Notes: a model not told the origin generated them from the letters alone. 64,000 bases of DNA from an uncultured Acetatifactor sp. (GCA_910577665.1 CAJTOJ010000001.1:124001-188000), one strand, 5' to 3'. Counted from the first letter of the stretch, positions 7,730 through 16,296 are shown. Translations and numbers: made by a program.

Positions 7730-10006
7730 ATGAGAACAGACAAAAAGGTGGAATTGCTGTCTCCTGCCGGCAATCCGGAAGGATTTTACGGGGCGGTACA
7801 TGCAGGGGCTGATGCGGTTTATCTGGCTGGCAGCCGTTTTGGTGCCAGGGCCTATGCGCAGAATTTTACAACGGAGGAACTGGTATCCTGCATCAGGTAT
7901 GCCCATTTATTTGGCGTGAAAGTATATCTGACAGTGAATACCCTGGTGAAGGAAACAGAGAGGATAGGGCTGGATGCCTACCTGGATCCTTTCTATGAGG
8001 CAGGGCTGGATGCAGTCATTGTACAGGATCTGGGGGCACTGGCCAGGATTAAGAGACTGTTTCCCGGGCTTGGCCTTCATGCCAGCACCCAGATGACCTT
8101 GTGCAGTTCCTACGGAGCCAGGCTGCTAAAGGATATGGGGGTCAGCCGTATCGTACCTGCCAGGGAACTGGACCTGGAGGAACTGACAGCCTTAAAGCAT
8201 TCCACCGGTCTGGAAGTGGAAAGTTTTATCCATGGCGCAATGTGTTACTGTTATTCCGGGCAGTGCCTGTTCAGCAGTATTCTGGGGGGACGCAGCGGCA
8301 ACCGTGGCAGATGCGCCCAGCCCTGTAGGCTGCCCTACACAGTAAAGGGAACCAAAACAGCAGCAGATATGGAGAACTATCCTTTGAGCCTGAAGGATAT
8401 GTGTACCATAGAACATATTCCGGCACTGATCCAGGCGGGAATTGACTCCTTTAAGATAGAAGGCCGTATGAAGAAGCCGGAATATGCTGCAGGAGTCACT
8501 GCCATATACCGCCGATATGTGGATATGTATTATGCCTTACAGGAGGAAAAGGGAGATGAGGCAGCCGCCGCAGATTTCGAGGTAGCCGCCTCAGACATAG
8601 AGGCGCTTTCCTCTCTTTACGTCAGAAGTGCTCTTCAGGACGGTTACTATTTTAAACGAAATGGCAGGGATATGGTAACCCTGCAGAATCCGGCCTACAG
8701 CGGCACCCAGGAGATTTTGCTTGAAGAAATCCGGCGAAAGTACCTGACTGACCGGGTCAGAATCCCCCTGTCTGTAGAAGCCAGCTTCCGAACCGGTGAG
8801 CGGGCCAGGGTTACCCTACAGGCAGAAGGATGCCAGGTGTCCCTGCAGGGAGAGGTGGTAGCCATGGCCCAAAGGCAGCCCATTACCCGGCAGAACGTGG
8901 AGAAGCAGCTTGGAAAGCTGGGAGACAGTGTCTTCTATGCAGAACGCATCACCGTGCAGGTATCCCGGGACGCTTTCTATTCCTTGAAACAGATCAATGA
9001 ACTTAGGCGGACGGCCCTGGCAGAGCTGGAAGAACATATCCGCAGGGCGAAGGGGTACAGCCCTGCAGGGGGACATGCCATGGGTGTCCCAACCGGTGCC
9101 GTATCTGCACCGATGCAGGATGTGGGAATGTCTCCGGAAATGCCTGGCTGGGCGATACTGGTAAGCACCCTGGAACAGTTGCGCATGCTGATTCAAGTGT
9201 CATGCCAGTACCCGGAAGCACCTGTGCGGCGGGTCTATGTGGAAGGTGATCTGCTGGTGGCACAGACAGAAGAAGTGCTGGCCCTGCGCCGGAACCTGCC
9301 GGAAGACATCCAGTGTATGGCAGCCCTCCCCCACATTGTCAGGAAGGGGGAGGAAGGATATCTCCGACAGCTTCTGCACATCCTAAAGAGAGGAGAAGGC
9401 TTTGAGGGCTGCCTGGCCCGTTCCCTGGACGGCCTGGGATTCCTGAAAGAGGAAATGCACGCCTGCAGGGCAGGTTATCCTGTGCGCACAGATGCCGGCG
9501 TCTATTGCTGGAACCAGGAGACCGCAGACTGGTTGGGAAATGAGACCGCAGGTTTCTGCCTTCCCTATGAATTAAATGCCAGAGAGCGGCAGGTACTTTC
9601 CCTGGCGGGGCTGCCTTGTGAGCGGATCGTCTATGGCAGGATCCCTATGATGGTGACGGCGAACTGCCTGCGAAAGACAATGGGATCCTGTGGGAAAGGC
9701 GAAAGGCCGATGCGGGACAACGCCGGGGAAAGTGGCATACTATGCCTGCAGGACCGGTACCATAAGGAATTCCCTGTGGTATATCGTTGCAGACATTGTC
9801 TGAATATCATCTACAACAGTGTGCCGCTTTTGCTGAAGGAATCCCGGCCGGGAAAAGCGGGGGATCCGGCAGACCTGCGACTTGATTTTACGCTGGAGAG
9901 CGGGGAGGAAATGAGAAGGATCCTCTGCTTTTTCCTAACAGGGAAAGGGGAAGACTTCCTTCCGGGATCCTATACCACCGGGCATGAAAGGCGCGGCGTA
10001 GAGTAA
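7730..10006 (+). CDS. U32 peptidase family protein (RlhA-like, with DUF3656 region)
   Basis: Member of peptidase family U32, whose characterised bacterial members (RlhA, TrhP, collagenase-like PrtC) mostly act in RNA hydroxylation or are called proteases from old assays. The N-terminal 300 residues carry the family core: ELLSPAGNPEGFYGAVHAGADAVYL, HASTQMTLCSS, and the cysteine-bearing segment CYCYSGQCLFSS...RGRCAQPCR with FKIEGRMKKPEYA. The middle and C-terminal parts (about 370-760) match the DUF3656-type extension of RlhA. At 758 residues it is longer than E. coli RlhA. ATG 7730 was chosen because AAGGG sits eight bases upstream; the TTG at 7724 is too close. Likely role: 23S rRNA or tRNA modification, inferred from family. 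Confidence 0.83.
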   Translation: MRTDKKVELLSPAGNPEGFYGAVHAGADAVYLAGSRFGARAYAQNFTTEELVSCIRYAHLFGVKVYLTVNTLVKETERIGLDAYLDPFYEAGLDAVIVQDLGALARIKRLFPGLGLHASTQMTLCSSYGARLLKDMGVSRIVPARELDLEELTALKHSTGLEVESFIHGAMCYCYSGQCLFSSILGGRSGNRGRCAQPCRLPYTVKGTKTAADMENYPLSLKDMCTIEHIPALIQAGIDSFKIEGRMKKPEYAAGVTAIYRRYVDMYYALQEEKGDEAAAADFEVAASDIEALSSLYVRSALQDGYYFKRNGRDMVTLQNPAYSGTQEILLEEIRRKYLTDRVRIPLSVEASFRTGERARVTLQAEGCQVSLQGEVVAMAQRQPITRQNVEKQLGKLGDSVFYAERITVQVSRDAFYSLKQINELRRTALAELEEHIRRAKGYSPAGGHAMGVPTGAVSAPMQDVGMSPEMPGWAILVSTLEQLRMLIQVSCQYPEAPVRRVYVEGDLLVAQTEEVLALRRNLPEDIQCMAALPHIVRKGEEGYLRQLLHILKRGEGFEGCLARSLDGLGFLKEEMHACRAGYPVRTDAGVYCWNQETADWLGNETAGFCLPYELNARERQVLSLAGLPCERIVYGRIPMMVTANCLRKTMGSCGKGERPMRDNAGESGILCLQDRYHKEFPVVYRCRHCLNIIYNSVPLLLKESRPGKAGDPADLRLDFTLESGEEMRRILCFFLTGKGEDFLPGSYTTGHERRGVE

Positions 10007-10106
10007 GGCACAAAAGGCAGGATTGCACAGGCCGGTCAGTCTGTCTGACCTGGTCAGTTGGCGGTATCCCGGAGATGTTTGAGATGGTTTGGGAAGGAAT
10101 GGTTTC

Positions 10107-11642
10107 ATGCAGGAGTATGTGACAGAATTGTCCCGGTATGGGATTGCAGCCTGTGGGGTATGTTATGTCCTGGCTGGCTTAATAGCCCTGTTCAGAGAGA
10201 AGATGGGAGGGATCTATGTACTCCAGAATCTTCTCCTGTTTCTGATGCAATTGCTGTTCTTCGGGAACCTGCTTCTGGTAAGCGGAAACCTGCAATATGT
10301 ATTGTACTATGTGTTTGTACAGATTTTTCTACTGGTGGCGGTTCTGGTGGTGCCCATGATCTATGAGCATGTGGACCGGTTGCTTCTGCAGCATATGTGT
10401 ATGCTTATCGGGTGCGGGTTCTGTATCTTGTCCCGGCTTTTTTTTGAAAAGGCTGTGCGGCAGTATCTCTATGTACTGGTGACCTTAAGCATATCCCTGG
10501 TGATTCCGTATCTGTTAAACCGGTTCCGCTTCTGGAAGAAACTGACCTGGATCTACGGGGCGGTGGGGATTCTGTTGTTGGGAACCGTACTGGTGGCAGG
10601 GGAGCAGACCTACGGCTCCAGGCTCTCTTTTTCCATTGGGGATATAACCTTCCAGCCATCGGAATTCGTGAAGATCCTGTTTGTTCTTTTTGTGGCAGGC
10701 GCCCTGTGGGAGAAACGTACTTTCCACAGGGTGGCGTTGACGGGAGTGGTGGCCGGGATCCACGTGGGCATACTGGTGCTGTCGAAGGATCTGGGCAGTG
10801 CACTGGTCTTCTTTGTGGGGTATGTATTCCTGGTATTTGTGGCCACTGGTAATCCTCTTTATCTTCTGGCAGGTGCCGCCGGAGGAAGTGTTGCGTCTTA
10901 TGGGGCTTTCCGGGTATTCGGCCATGTCCAGTCCAGGGTACTGGCCTGGATGGATCCCTGGACATACATTGACGGCAAAGGATATGCCCTCACCCAGTCC
11001 CTGTTCGCCATAGGCAGCGGAAGCTGGTTCGGCATGGGACTGATGCAGGGGAATCCCACAGCCATTCCTTTTGTGGAATCCGATTTCATCTTTTCGGCCC
11101 TCTGCGAAGAGCTGGGGGTGCTGTTCGGAATCTGTATGCTCCTGGTGATGCTGGTGAGCTTTCTGGATATGATGAAGATGGCGGCAAAGATCCGTGACAG
11201 GTTCTACCAGTTGGTGGTGTATGGATTTGGAATCCTGTATATCTTCCAGATCTTTCTGACCGTGGGCGGTGGTATCCGGCTGATTCCACTGACCGGGGTT
11301 ACGCTTCCTTTTGTCAGCTACGGCGGGAGCAGTGTCATGGCTACCATGTTTATGTTCTTCTTTGTACAGGGAATTTACATCAGGCTGCAGCAGGAAGGAG
11401 GCCGGTATGCGGAGAAGAGAAAAAGAACCTTTGCGGGCGACGGCGCCGGGAGAAAGGGGCCAGGGTACGGCCAGCCGGGACAAAAGGAACCGGGGAAGGG
11501 AGGATCAGACCCAAAAGAAGCAAGGCCAGGAGAACCGGGACAAAAAGAGCCGGGAGAGAAAAGACCAGGCCCAAAAGAAGCAAGGCCAGGAGAGCCAGGA
11601 CAAAAAGAGCCGGGAGACAGGAACCAGAGCCAAAGAGGATAA
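10107..11642 (+). CDS. SEDS family peptidoglycan glycosyltransferase (FtsW/RodA type)
   Basis: Integral membrane polymerase of lipid II that works with a class B PBP. The 511-residue product has about 12 membrane segments up to residue 425, with family landmarks QPSEFVKILFVLF, the lipid-II region SKDLGSALVFFVGY and the C-terminal GVTLPFVSYGGSS motif. The N-terminus carries several extra helices compared with FtsW, as in the FtsW-PbpA pairs of Clostridia and Actinobacteria. ATG 10107 follows GGGAAGG. The last 78 residues are a Pro/Gly/Lys/Glu-rich cytoplasmic tail made of a 20-residue repeat, and the same DNA encodes the start of the PBP gene in another frame. Whether it serves septation, elongation or sporulation is not evident. 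Confidence 0.9.
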   Translation: MQEYVTELSRYGIAACGVCYVLAGLIALFREKMGGIYVLQNLLLFLMQLLFFGNLLLVSGNLQYVLYYVFVQIFLLVAVLVVPMIYEHVDRLLLQHMCMLIGCGFCILSRLFFEKAVRQYLYVLVTLSISLVIPYLLNRFRFWKKLTWIYGAVGILLLGTVLVAGEQTYGSRLSFSIGDITFQPSEFVKILFVLFVAGALWEKRTFHRVALTGVVAGIHVGILVLSKDLGSALVFFVGYVFLVFVATGNPLYLLAGAAGGSVASYGAFRVFGHVQSRVLAWMDPWTYIDGKGYALTQSLFAIGSGSWFGMGLMQGNPTAIPFVESDFIFSALCEELGVLFGICMLLVMLVSFLDMMKMAAKIRDRFYQLVVYGFGILYIFQIFLTVGGGIRLIPLTGVTLPFVSYGGSSVMATMFMFFFVQGIYIRLQQEGGRYAEKRKRTFAGDGAGRKGPGYGQPGQKEPGKGGSDPKEARPGEPGQKEPGEKRPGPKEARPGEPGQKEPGDRNQSQRG

Positions 11643-13107
11643 CCGGATCCAGATTGCGGTTTCCGGCGGTGTGTTTGTGTTACTATTTGTGGTTCTCATA
11701 GGCTTCCTGGGGTATTTCGTGGCTACCAGGGAGCAGGATATGATCAACAACAGCTACAACTCCCGCCAGAAGATACTGCTGTCCCGCAACTACAGGGGCC
11801 CGATCTATGACCGGGACGGCCAGGTACTGGCACAAACAGTGCTGGATGCATCCCAGGAGGAGACCCGGGTCTATCCTTTCGGGAAATTGTTTTCCCATAT
11901 TGTGGGGTATTCCACCCAGGGACGTATGGGGGTAGAGTCCTTGGCAAACTATTACTTGATCAACACCAATACGCCCCTGCGTAGCAAGGTGGCCAATGCC
12001 ATGGCAGGGGTGAAGAATCCGGGGGACAGCGTTTTTACCACCCTGGATGTACAGATCCAGCAGGTGGCGGATGCCCAGCTGAATGTATACAAAGGAGCTA
12101 TCCTTGTAACGGAGGTGAAGACAGGAAAGATCCTGGCCCTGGTATCCCATCCGGATTTTGATCCGGGTGAGATTGCTGCCATCTGGGAGGATCTTGTGGA
12201 GGATGAGAACAGTTCCGTCCTGGTGAACAGAGCTACACAGGGGCTGTATCCGCCGGGATCCACGTTCAAGATTGTCACAGCCCTGGCATATATGCGCCAG
12301 CAGGAAGATACGAAGTCATACACCTTCCAATGTAAAGGTGCATTCAAGTCCGGAGACAGCCGTATCCGCTGTTACCGGGGTACCCGCCACGGCAAGGTTG
12401 ATTTCTGTGGTTCTTTTGCCAGATCCTGCAATTCTTCTTTTGCCAGCATGGGACTGGAACTTGACCGGGCGCTGCTGCTGGATGTCCTGGAGGATCTGCT
12501 GTTTGACCAGGATCTGCCTCTTTCCCTGGGATATTCCAGAAGCAGTGTAAGGATCACCGAGGAAAGCAGTACAGAGGAAATGATGCAGACTGCCATCGGC
12601 CAGGGCAGGACCCAGATTACCCCCATGCATCTGAACATGATCACCAGTGCCATCGCAAACAGGGGTGTGCTTATGCAACCCTATGTGATAGACCATGTGG
12701 AGAATGACCAGGGGGATGTGGTGAAGACATTCGGACCAAAAGCGTATGGACGCCTTATGCAAGAAGAGGAGGCAGCCCTGCTGGTGGATCTGATGCAGGC
12801 CGTGGTAGAGACAGGAACAGCCACGAAGCTGTCCGGCCAGGCCTATACCGCCGCAGGCAAGACAGGTTCTGCGGAGTACAATGCGGCAGGGGAGAGCCAT
12901 GCCTGGTTCACTGGCTTTGCCCCTGTGGAAGACCCTGAGGTGTGTGTCACCATTCTTGTGGAAGGGGCAGGCAGCGGCGGAGACTATGCTGTCCCCATTG
13001 CAAGAAGGCTCTTTGACGTATATTTTAAGGAGAAGCAGGAAGTCAATTACCCCGCAGCAAGCCGGCGGGGCATCAATCTTCCAACGCAGCAAGCTGCGGG
13101 GTATTGA
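11407..13107 (+). CDS. Class B penicillin-binding protein (PbpA/FtsI-like transpeptidase)
   Basis: D,D-transpeptidase that cross-links glycan made by the SEDS protein encoded just upstream. The 566-residue product has a 79-residue very basic, repetitive cytoplasmic N-terminus, one membrane helix (about 84-108), a short N-terminal module and a transpeptidase domain with STFK (Ser285), SCN (340-342) and KTG (485-487). The N-terminal module is much smaller than in FtsI/PBP2, as in actinobacterial PbpA. ATG 11407 has an excellent AGGAAGGAGG site, so the reading frame overlaps the SEDS gene by 236 bases. The last 20 residues are encoded by a palindromic repeat element rather than family sequence. 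Confidence 0.9.
   Translation: MRRREKEPLRATAPGERGQGTASRDKRNRGREDQTQKKQGQENRDKKSRERKDQAQKKQGQESQDKKSRETGTRAKEDNRIQIAVSGGVFVLLFVVLIGFLGYFVATREQDMINNSYNSRQKILLSRNYRGPIYDRDGQVLAQTVLDASQEETRVYPFGKLFSHIVGYSTQGRMGVESLANYYLINTNTPLRSKVANAMAGVKNPGDSVFTTLDVQIQQVADAQLNVYKGAILVTEVKTGKILALVSHPDFDPGEIAAIWEDLVEDENSSVLVNRATQGLYPPGSTFKIVTALAYMRQQEDTKSYTFQCKGAFKSGDSRIRCYRGTRHGKVDFCGSFARSCNSSFASMGLELDRALLLDVLEDLLFDQDLPLSLGYSRSSVRITEESSTEEMMQTAIGQGRTQITPMHLNMITSAIANRGVLMQPYVIDHVENDQGDVVKTFGPKAYGRLMQEEEAALLVDLMQAVVETGTATKLSGQAYTAAGKTGSAEYNAAGESHAWFTGFAPVEDPEVCVTILVEGAGSGGDYAVPIARRLFDVYFKEKQEVNYPAASRRGINLPTQQAAGY
11461..11640 (+). repeat. Three tandem copies of a 60-bp repeat, coding in two frames
   Basis: Units at 11461-11520, 11521-11580 and 11581-11640 align without gaps; by hand neighbouring copies agree at about 44-46 of 60 positions, and the first 37 bases of copies 2 and 3 differ at only two. 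Because 60 is divisible by three, both the SEDS tail frame and the PBP head frame stay open and each protein gains 20-residue repeats (PGEPGQKEPGEKRPGPKEA-like and KKQGQENRDKKSRERKDQAQ-like). Confidence 0.9.
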
Positions 13108-13190
13108 CACTCGCGGCATTCGCCAAATGCTCGTGCCAGCAACGGCACAAAGTCAACCTTGTTGACTTGGCTCATTGCTCGCGGGAATAA
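13042..13190. repeat. Palindromic intergenic repeat element overlapping the PBP 3' end
   Basis: GTCAATTACCCCGCAGC (13042-13058) is an inverted match, with one extra base, to GCTGCGGGGTATTGAC (13093-13108). A smaller hairpin CCCCGC/GCGGGG lies inside. GTCAACCTTGTTGAC (13152-13166) is another perfect palindrome. The composition and layered hairpins are those of a dispersed REP-like unit. It supplies the PBP stop codon and may also act as a terminator. Only one copy is visible in this window. Confidence 0.55.
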
Positions 13191-13198
13191 AATAATGG

Positions 13199-13227
13199 TT
13201 GCGCTTCTGGAAATATTAGACTATACT
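13199..13227 (+). promoter_or_regulatory. Promoter of the Nudix gene
   Basis: TTGCGC (13199-13204), 17 bases, TATACT (13222-13227), 44 bases before the start codon and just downstream of the palindromic element. Confidence 0.55.
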
Positions 13228-13271
13228 AGTCCTTAGTTGGTCTAATGGCACACCAGTCAGGAGGGATTGCA

Positions 13272-13724
13272 ATGATAGAGGCAACAAGCTGTGGCGGTGT
13301 GGTAATATTTCGTGGAAAGATACTTCTCTTGTATAAAAATTATAAAAACAAATACGAGGGCTGGGTCTTGCCAAAAGGCACAGTGGAGCAGGGAGAAGAA
13401 TACAAAGATACTGCACTGCGGGAGGTGCTTGAGGAATCCGGAGCGAAAGCTACCATTGTCAAGTACATCGGCACCAGCGAATATAGCTTTACGGTACCCG
13501 AGGATACCGTGGAGAAAGAAGTTCACTGGTACCTGATGATGGCGGACAGCTATTACAGCAAGCCACAAAGAGAGGAGTTCTTCGTGGATTCCGGCTTCTA
13601 TAAATATCATGAAGCCTATCATCTGCTGAAGTTCTCCAATGAGAAACAGATCTTGGAGAAAGCCTATAATGAATATCTGGAACTGAAGAAGAACAATCTG
13701 TGGGGTAGCCGGAAATATTTTTAA
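13272..13724 (+). CDS. Nudix hydrolase
   Basis: Pyrophosphohydrolase of the Nudix family. The Nudix box starts at Gly36: GTVEQGEEYKDTALREVLEE, fitting GX5EX7REUXEEXGU with SGA completing it. The 150-residue length fits Ap4A/diadenosine or nucleotide-cleaning members, but substrate cannot be assigned. ATG 13272 follows CAGGAGGG; the upstream in-frame start at 13245 lacks a site. An uncharacterised gene follows after 30 bases and then DUF2953 and gerW, so it may head that transcript. Confidence 0.87.
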   Translation: MIEATSCGGVVIFRGKILLLYKNYKNKYEGWVLPKGTVEQGEEYKDTALREVLEESGAKATIVKYIGTSEYSFTVPEDTVEKEVHWYLMMADSYYSKPQREEFFVDSGFYKYHEAYHLLKFSNEKQILEKAYNEYLELKKNNLWGSRKYF

Positions 13725-13754
13725 AGAATTACACGGCATAGCGGGATTACGAAT

Positions 13755-14084
13755 ATGGCAATCGCACTTACCTATCACCCGGAATTGTACCTGGGGGAGA
13801 GTATCAGTGAGAAAAATCTGAGAAGAATCAAAAAAAAGCTGGAAAACAGTCCCTGTCTTTCCAGGGTTTATTTGCTTACCATTTCCCGTAACCCTTTCGA
13901 TCTGCTGGAAATCTATGAAGCAAGACAGCTGTCCTGGAAATACTATAAGGACAACCCCCCATTTGTGGTGGGGCTTGCTGGCAGCCACGAGGAGGCTGTG
14001 GGGCTGGTGGAACAGATCACAAGGGAGTGTTTGCACAAGAGAGGGGACTGTTGCCTGAAGGAGTATTTGCTATGTGGAGTGTGA
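13755..14084 (+). CDS. Conserved hypothetical protein between Nudix and DUF2953 genes
   Basis: A 109-residue soluble protein with no motif I recognise. The N-terminal half is basic (NLRRIKKKLENS) and reads like an alpha/beta fold: LSRVYLLTISRNPFDLLEIYEARQ suggests a strand followed by a helix; the C-terminal third (PPFVVGLAGSHEEAVGLVEQI) has a Gly-rich turn followed by a helix. Its stop codon overlaps the next gene by 13 bases, so translation of the two is probably coupled. Position suggests a link to the cell envelope or sporulation genes downstream, by context only. Confidence 0.65.
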   Translation: MAIALTYHPELYLGESISEKNLRRIKKKLENSPCLSRVYLLTISRNPFDLLEIYEARQLSWKYYKDNPPFVVGLAGSHEEAVGLVEQITRECLHKRGDCCLKEYLLCGV

Positions 14085-14983
14085 TCTTACAAATCCTGGC
14101 TGTAACAGGCATCCTGATCCTGGTTATACTGGGGCTTGTACTGGTATTTCTGCTGCTGGTCCTGTTCTTCCCTGTCCGCTACCGGGTCTTTGGAAAAAGG
14201 GAAGGGGAAGATACCATCTTTAAGCTGCGGGCAGACTGGCTTCTAGGGGTTCTGCGGGCAAAGGGCGACTATCCCCAGCCGGGCAGGTTCACCGTAAAAC
14301 TGCTGTGGCTTCCTCTTTTTGACTCTGCCGGTAAGCCTGCGAAAAAGCAGAAAAAGAGCAAAAAAGCTTCTGACAGGATACCGCCGGAAAAAAATGCAGG
14401 AGAAAAGGATCCCTCCAAAGAAGAGCGAGCTGCTGTTGCCGACAGACAGCAGGAATCCTGTACCAGTGTACCAAAACAGGAAGATCCCTCCTGCCCGGAC
14501 AGCTCCGGGCAGGAGGCTTATGGGGAAGAAGCCGGGATCCTGGCAAAAATTACAAAGTTGAAGTACACAATACAGAACTTATATGATAAAATAAAGGAAA
14601 TCTGGGAAAATATATCCTATTATGTGGAGTTGTTACAGGCAGAATCCACCAGCCAGTGCCTGTCCCGGGCAAAGCATCGTTTCGGGAAGATCCTGCATCA
14701 TCTGCACCCCAGGAAATGCAAGGCAGATATTGTCTTTGGGACAGGCTCCCCGGATACCACAGGGTATCTCTATGGTGCTTTTTGCATGATAGCCCCGCAA
14801 CCTGGAAGGAATGTGGCAGTGACGCCTGACTTTGCGGATGCAGTGCTGTCCGGCCAGGTCAGGTTAGCGGGACGTATCACCCTTGCCGTTCTGGTCTGGA
14901 ACGGACTGCAGATGTTCCTGGATGAAGACTTGAAGACATTGATCAAAAAATGTAAAAACGGGAGGAAAGAAAATGGCAGATAA
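14072..14983 (+). CDS. DUF2953 membrane-anchored protein (YtfI-like)
   Basis: A 303-residue protein with one N-terminal membrane helix (about residues 4-30, very rich in Leu and Val), then a DUF2953-type soluble domain. In Bacillus the DUF2953 gene ytfI sits directly before gerW (ytfJ), as here, which supports the assignment. Residues about 85-170 form a charged, low-complexity insert (KKQKKSKKASDR onwards). AAGGAG precedes ATG 14072; the start overlaps the previous gene and the end overlaps gerW by 11 bases. Likely role: spore envelope or germination; the biochemical function is unknown. Confidence 0.75.
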   Translation: MWSVILQILAVTGILILVILGLVLVFLLLVLFFPVRYRVFGKREGEDTIFKLRADWLLGVLRAKGDYPQPGRFTVKLLWLPLFDSAGKPAKKQKKSKKASDRIPPEKNAGEKDPSKEERAAVADRQQESCTSVPKQEDPSCPDSSGQEAYGEEAGILAKITKLKYTIQNLYDKIKEIWENISYYVELLQAESTSQCLSRAKHRFGKILHHLHPRKCKADIVFGTGSPDTTGYLYGAFCMIAPQPGRNVAVTPDFADAVLSGQVRLAGRITLAVLVWNGLQMFLDEDLKTLIKKCKNGRKENGR

Positions 14984-15392
14984 AGAGAATCAGTTCCAAG
15001 GTGTAGTGGAATCCCTGCTTAAGGGCATGGATACAGTCCTTTCCACGAAGACGGTAGTGGGAGAGGCCACTCAGGTGGGAGACACCATCATCCTGCCTCT
15101 GGTGGATGTAAGCTTTGGTGTAGGAGCGGGAAGTGGCAGCAATGGCCAGAAAAATGCCGCCTCCGGTGCAGGCGGCATGGGAGGAAAGATGACTCCCAGC
15201 GCTGTTCTGGTGATCCGGGACGGTTACACGAAGCTTGTGAATATCAAAAACCAGGATGCTGTCACCAAGGTTCTGGATATGATTCCTGACCTTGTGGAAA
15301 AATTTACCAAGCCAAAGCCCAAGGAAGTGGATGATATGTCGGATGCCCAGGTGGTTGACATTGCGTTTCCTGAGGAGGAAGACCAGAAATAA
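14973..15392 (+). CDS. gerW: Spore germination protein GerW (YtfJ family)
   Basis: The 139-residue product matches the GerW/YtfJ family: helical N-terminus (VVESLLKGMDTVLSTKTVVG), central VGDTIILPLVDVSFGVGAGS, a glycine/serine/alanine-rich loop near residues 52-70, and SAVLVIRDG. In Bacillus GerW is a spore protein needed for normal germination. Its start lies inside the end of the DUF2953 gene, as in other Firmicutes, implying translational coupling. Presence indicates an endospore former. Confidence 0.88.
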   Translation: MADKENQFQGVVESLLKGMDTVLSTKTVVGEATQVGDTIILPLVDVSFGVGAGSGSNGQKNAASGAGGMGGKMTPSAVLVIRDGYTKLVNIKNQDAVTKVLDMIPDLVEKFTKPKPKEVDDMSDAQVVDIAFPEEEDQK

Positions 15393-15460
15393 GTCCATAT
15401 CACGCCATATTATGCATATAATAGAGTAAGATAAAACGGGCATCTGTGCAGGAGGGTTCT

Positions 15461-15625
15461 ATGCCTGGCCAGGATGCAGAAACCATGAAGAAAATAATTG
15501 GATTCATTGCTTTTTTTATCGCCATTGGGATGCTGATCATGCTGATCACCAGGAACCGGCTGGTGGGCCTGATCCTCATTGCACTATTACTATTTTTGGG
15601 GTACAATTGCTTTTGCAGCGATTGA
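15461..15625 (+). CDS. Small membrane protein, 54 residues
   Basis: A short gene with a strong CAGGAGGG site eight bases before ATG 15461. The product begins MPGQDAETMKKIIG, then has two hydrophobic helices (about 12-29 and 34-48) joined by TRNR and ends in a Cys-containing tail CFCSD. It sits 68 bases after gerW and 13 bases before the start codon of the coiled-coil/J-domain gene, so it is probably co-transcribed with both. Function unknown. The clear Shine-Dalgarno site and the two clean helices are the reasons for calling it real. Confidence 0.6.
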   Translation: MPGQDAETMKKIIGFIAFFIAIGMLIMLITRNRLVGLILIALLLFLGYNCFCSD

Positions 15626-15638
15626 GAGGTTGTTCATA

Positions 15639-16208
15639 ATGATAGACTGGGACGAGATAAACAAGGCGGAAGATACCAGTCCGCTCAAGGAAGCCAAGCT
15701 ATGGCTTTTTCGGGAAAATATCCGTCTGGAAAATGAGAAAAAGGAACTGGCCGCTTCCCAGGAAAAATTTCTGAAGGAGCGGGTGCGCTTCCAGCGGGAA
15801 CTGGAAGACCTGAACCGCAGGACGGTGATGGAACGGAAGCGGCTGAAGGAAGAAAGCCTGTTCATTGAAAAGAAGCTGGCGATCCTGCAGAATGGCTTTA
15901 AGCAGTTGGAAGAGGACAGGCGCAGCTTCGAACGTCAGCGGAAAGAACTTGCCCAGAGGCGGACAGGCAGTCTTTTCCCGGAGCCGGAAATCGGCAGGGA
16001 CTGTGAGGACTCCGTTAAGCTCCTGTTTCGTGGGACATCCAATCCCCTGGCCCTGCGCAAGCGCTACAAGGATCTGATGAAGATCTTCCATCCGGACAAC
16101 CTGTCCGGAGACGGGGAACTGGTACAGTTGATCAACAGGGAATATCTTAGAAGGAAAAAACATTTTGAACAGGCCGCCCTGGCAGAGAGAAACAGAGGGC
16201 AGGAATAA
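15639..16208 (+). CDS. Coiled-coil protein with C-terminal J-like domain
   Basis: A 189-residue protein. Residues about 20-115 are a highly charged coiled coil (many Arg, Glu, Lys, Leu). The C-terminal 50 residues resemble a DnaJ domain: ALRKRYKDLMKIFHPDNLSG contains the diagnostic HPD tripeptide after a basic helix, followed by the helix VQLINREYLRRKKHF. J domains recruit and stimulate DnaK, so this may be a dedicated co-chaperone, by inference. ATG 15639 is chosen with GAGAGG upstream and because the coiled-coil family begins MIDWDEIN. It is followed by a bidirectional terminator. Confidence 0.7.
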   Translation: MIDWDEINKAEDTSPLKEAKLWLFRENIRLENEKKELAASQEKFLKERVRFQRELEDLNRRTVMERKRLKEESLFIEKKLAILQNGFKQLEEDRRSFERQRKELAQRRTGSLFPEPEIGRDCEDSVKLLFRGTSNPLALRKRYKDLMKIFHPDNLSGDGELVQLINREYLRRKKHFEQAALAERNRGQE

Positions 16209-16243
16209 AAACGACAGCTTATAGAGAACAGGAAAATGGACAT

Positions 16244-16275
16244 AAAAAGAGCAGATACAAGATCTGCTCTTTTTA
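16244..16275. terminator. Bidirectional terminator between J-domain gene and rpmB
   Basis: AAAAAGAGCAGAT, five-base loop, ATCTGCTCTTTTT: a perfect 13-bp stem with A- and T-tracts at both ends, between two convergent genes. Confidence 0.9.
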
Positions 16276-16296
16276 GCAACAATAAATTGTTAGGAG

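Noticed and set aside
11461..11640. Possible CRISPR array
   Set aside because: Three direct copies with no spacers between them, in coding sequence; it is a tandem repeat.
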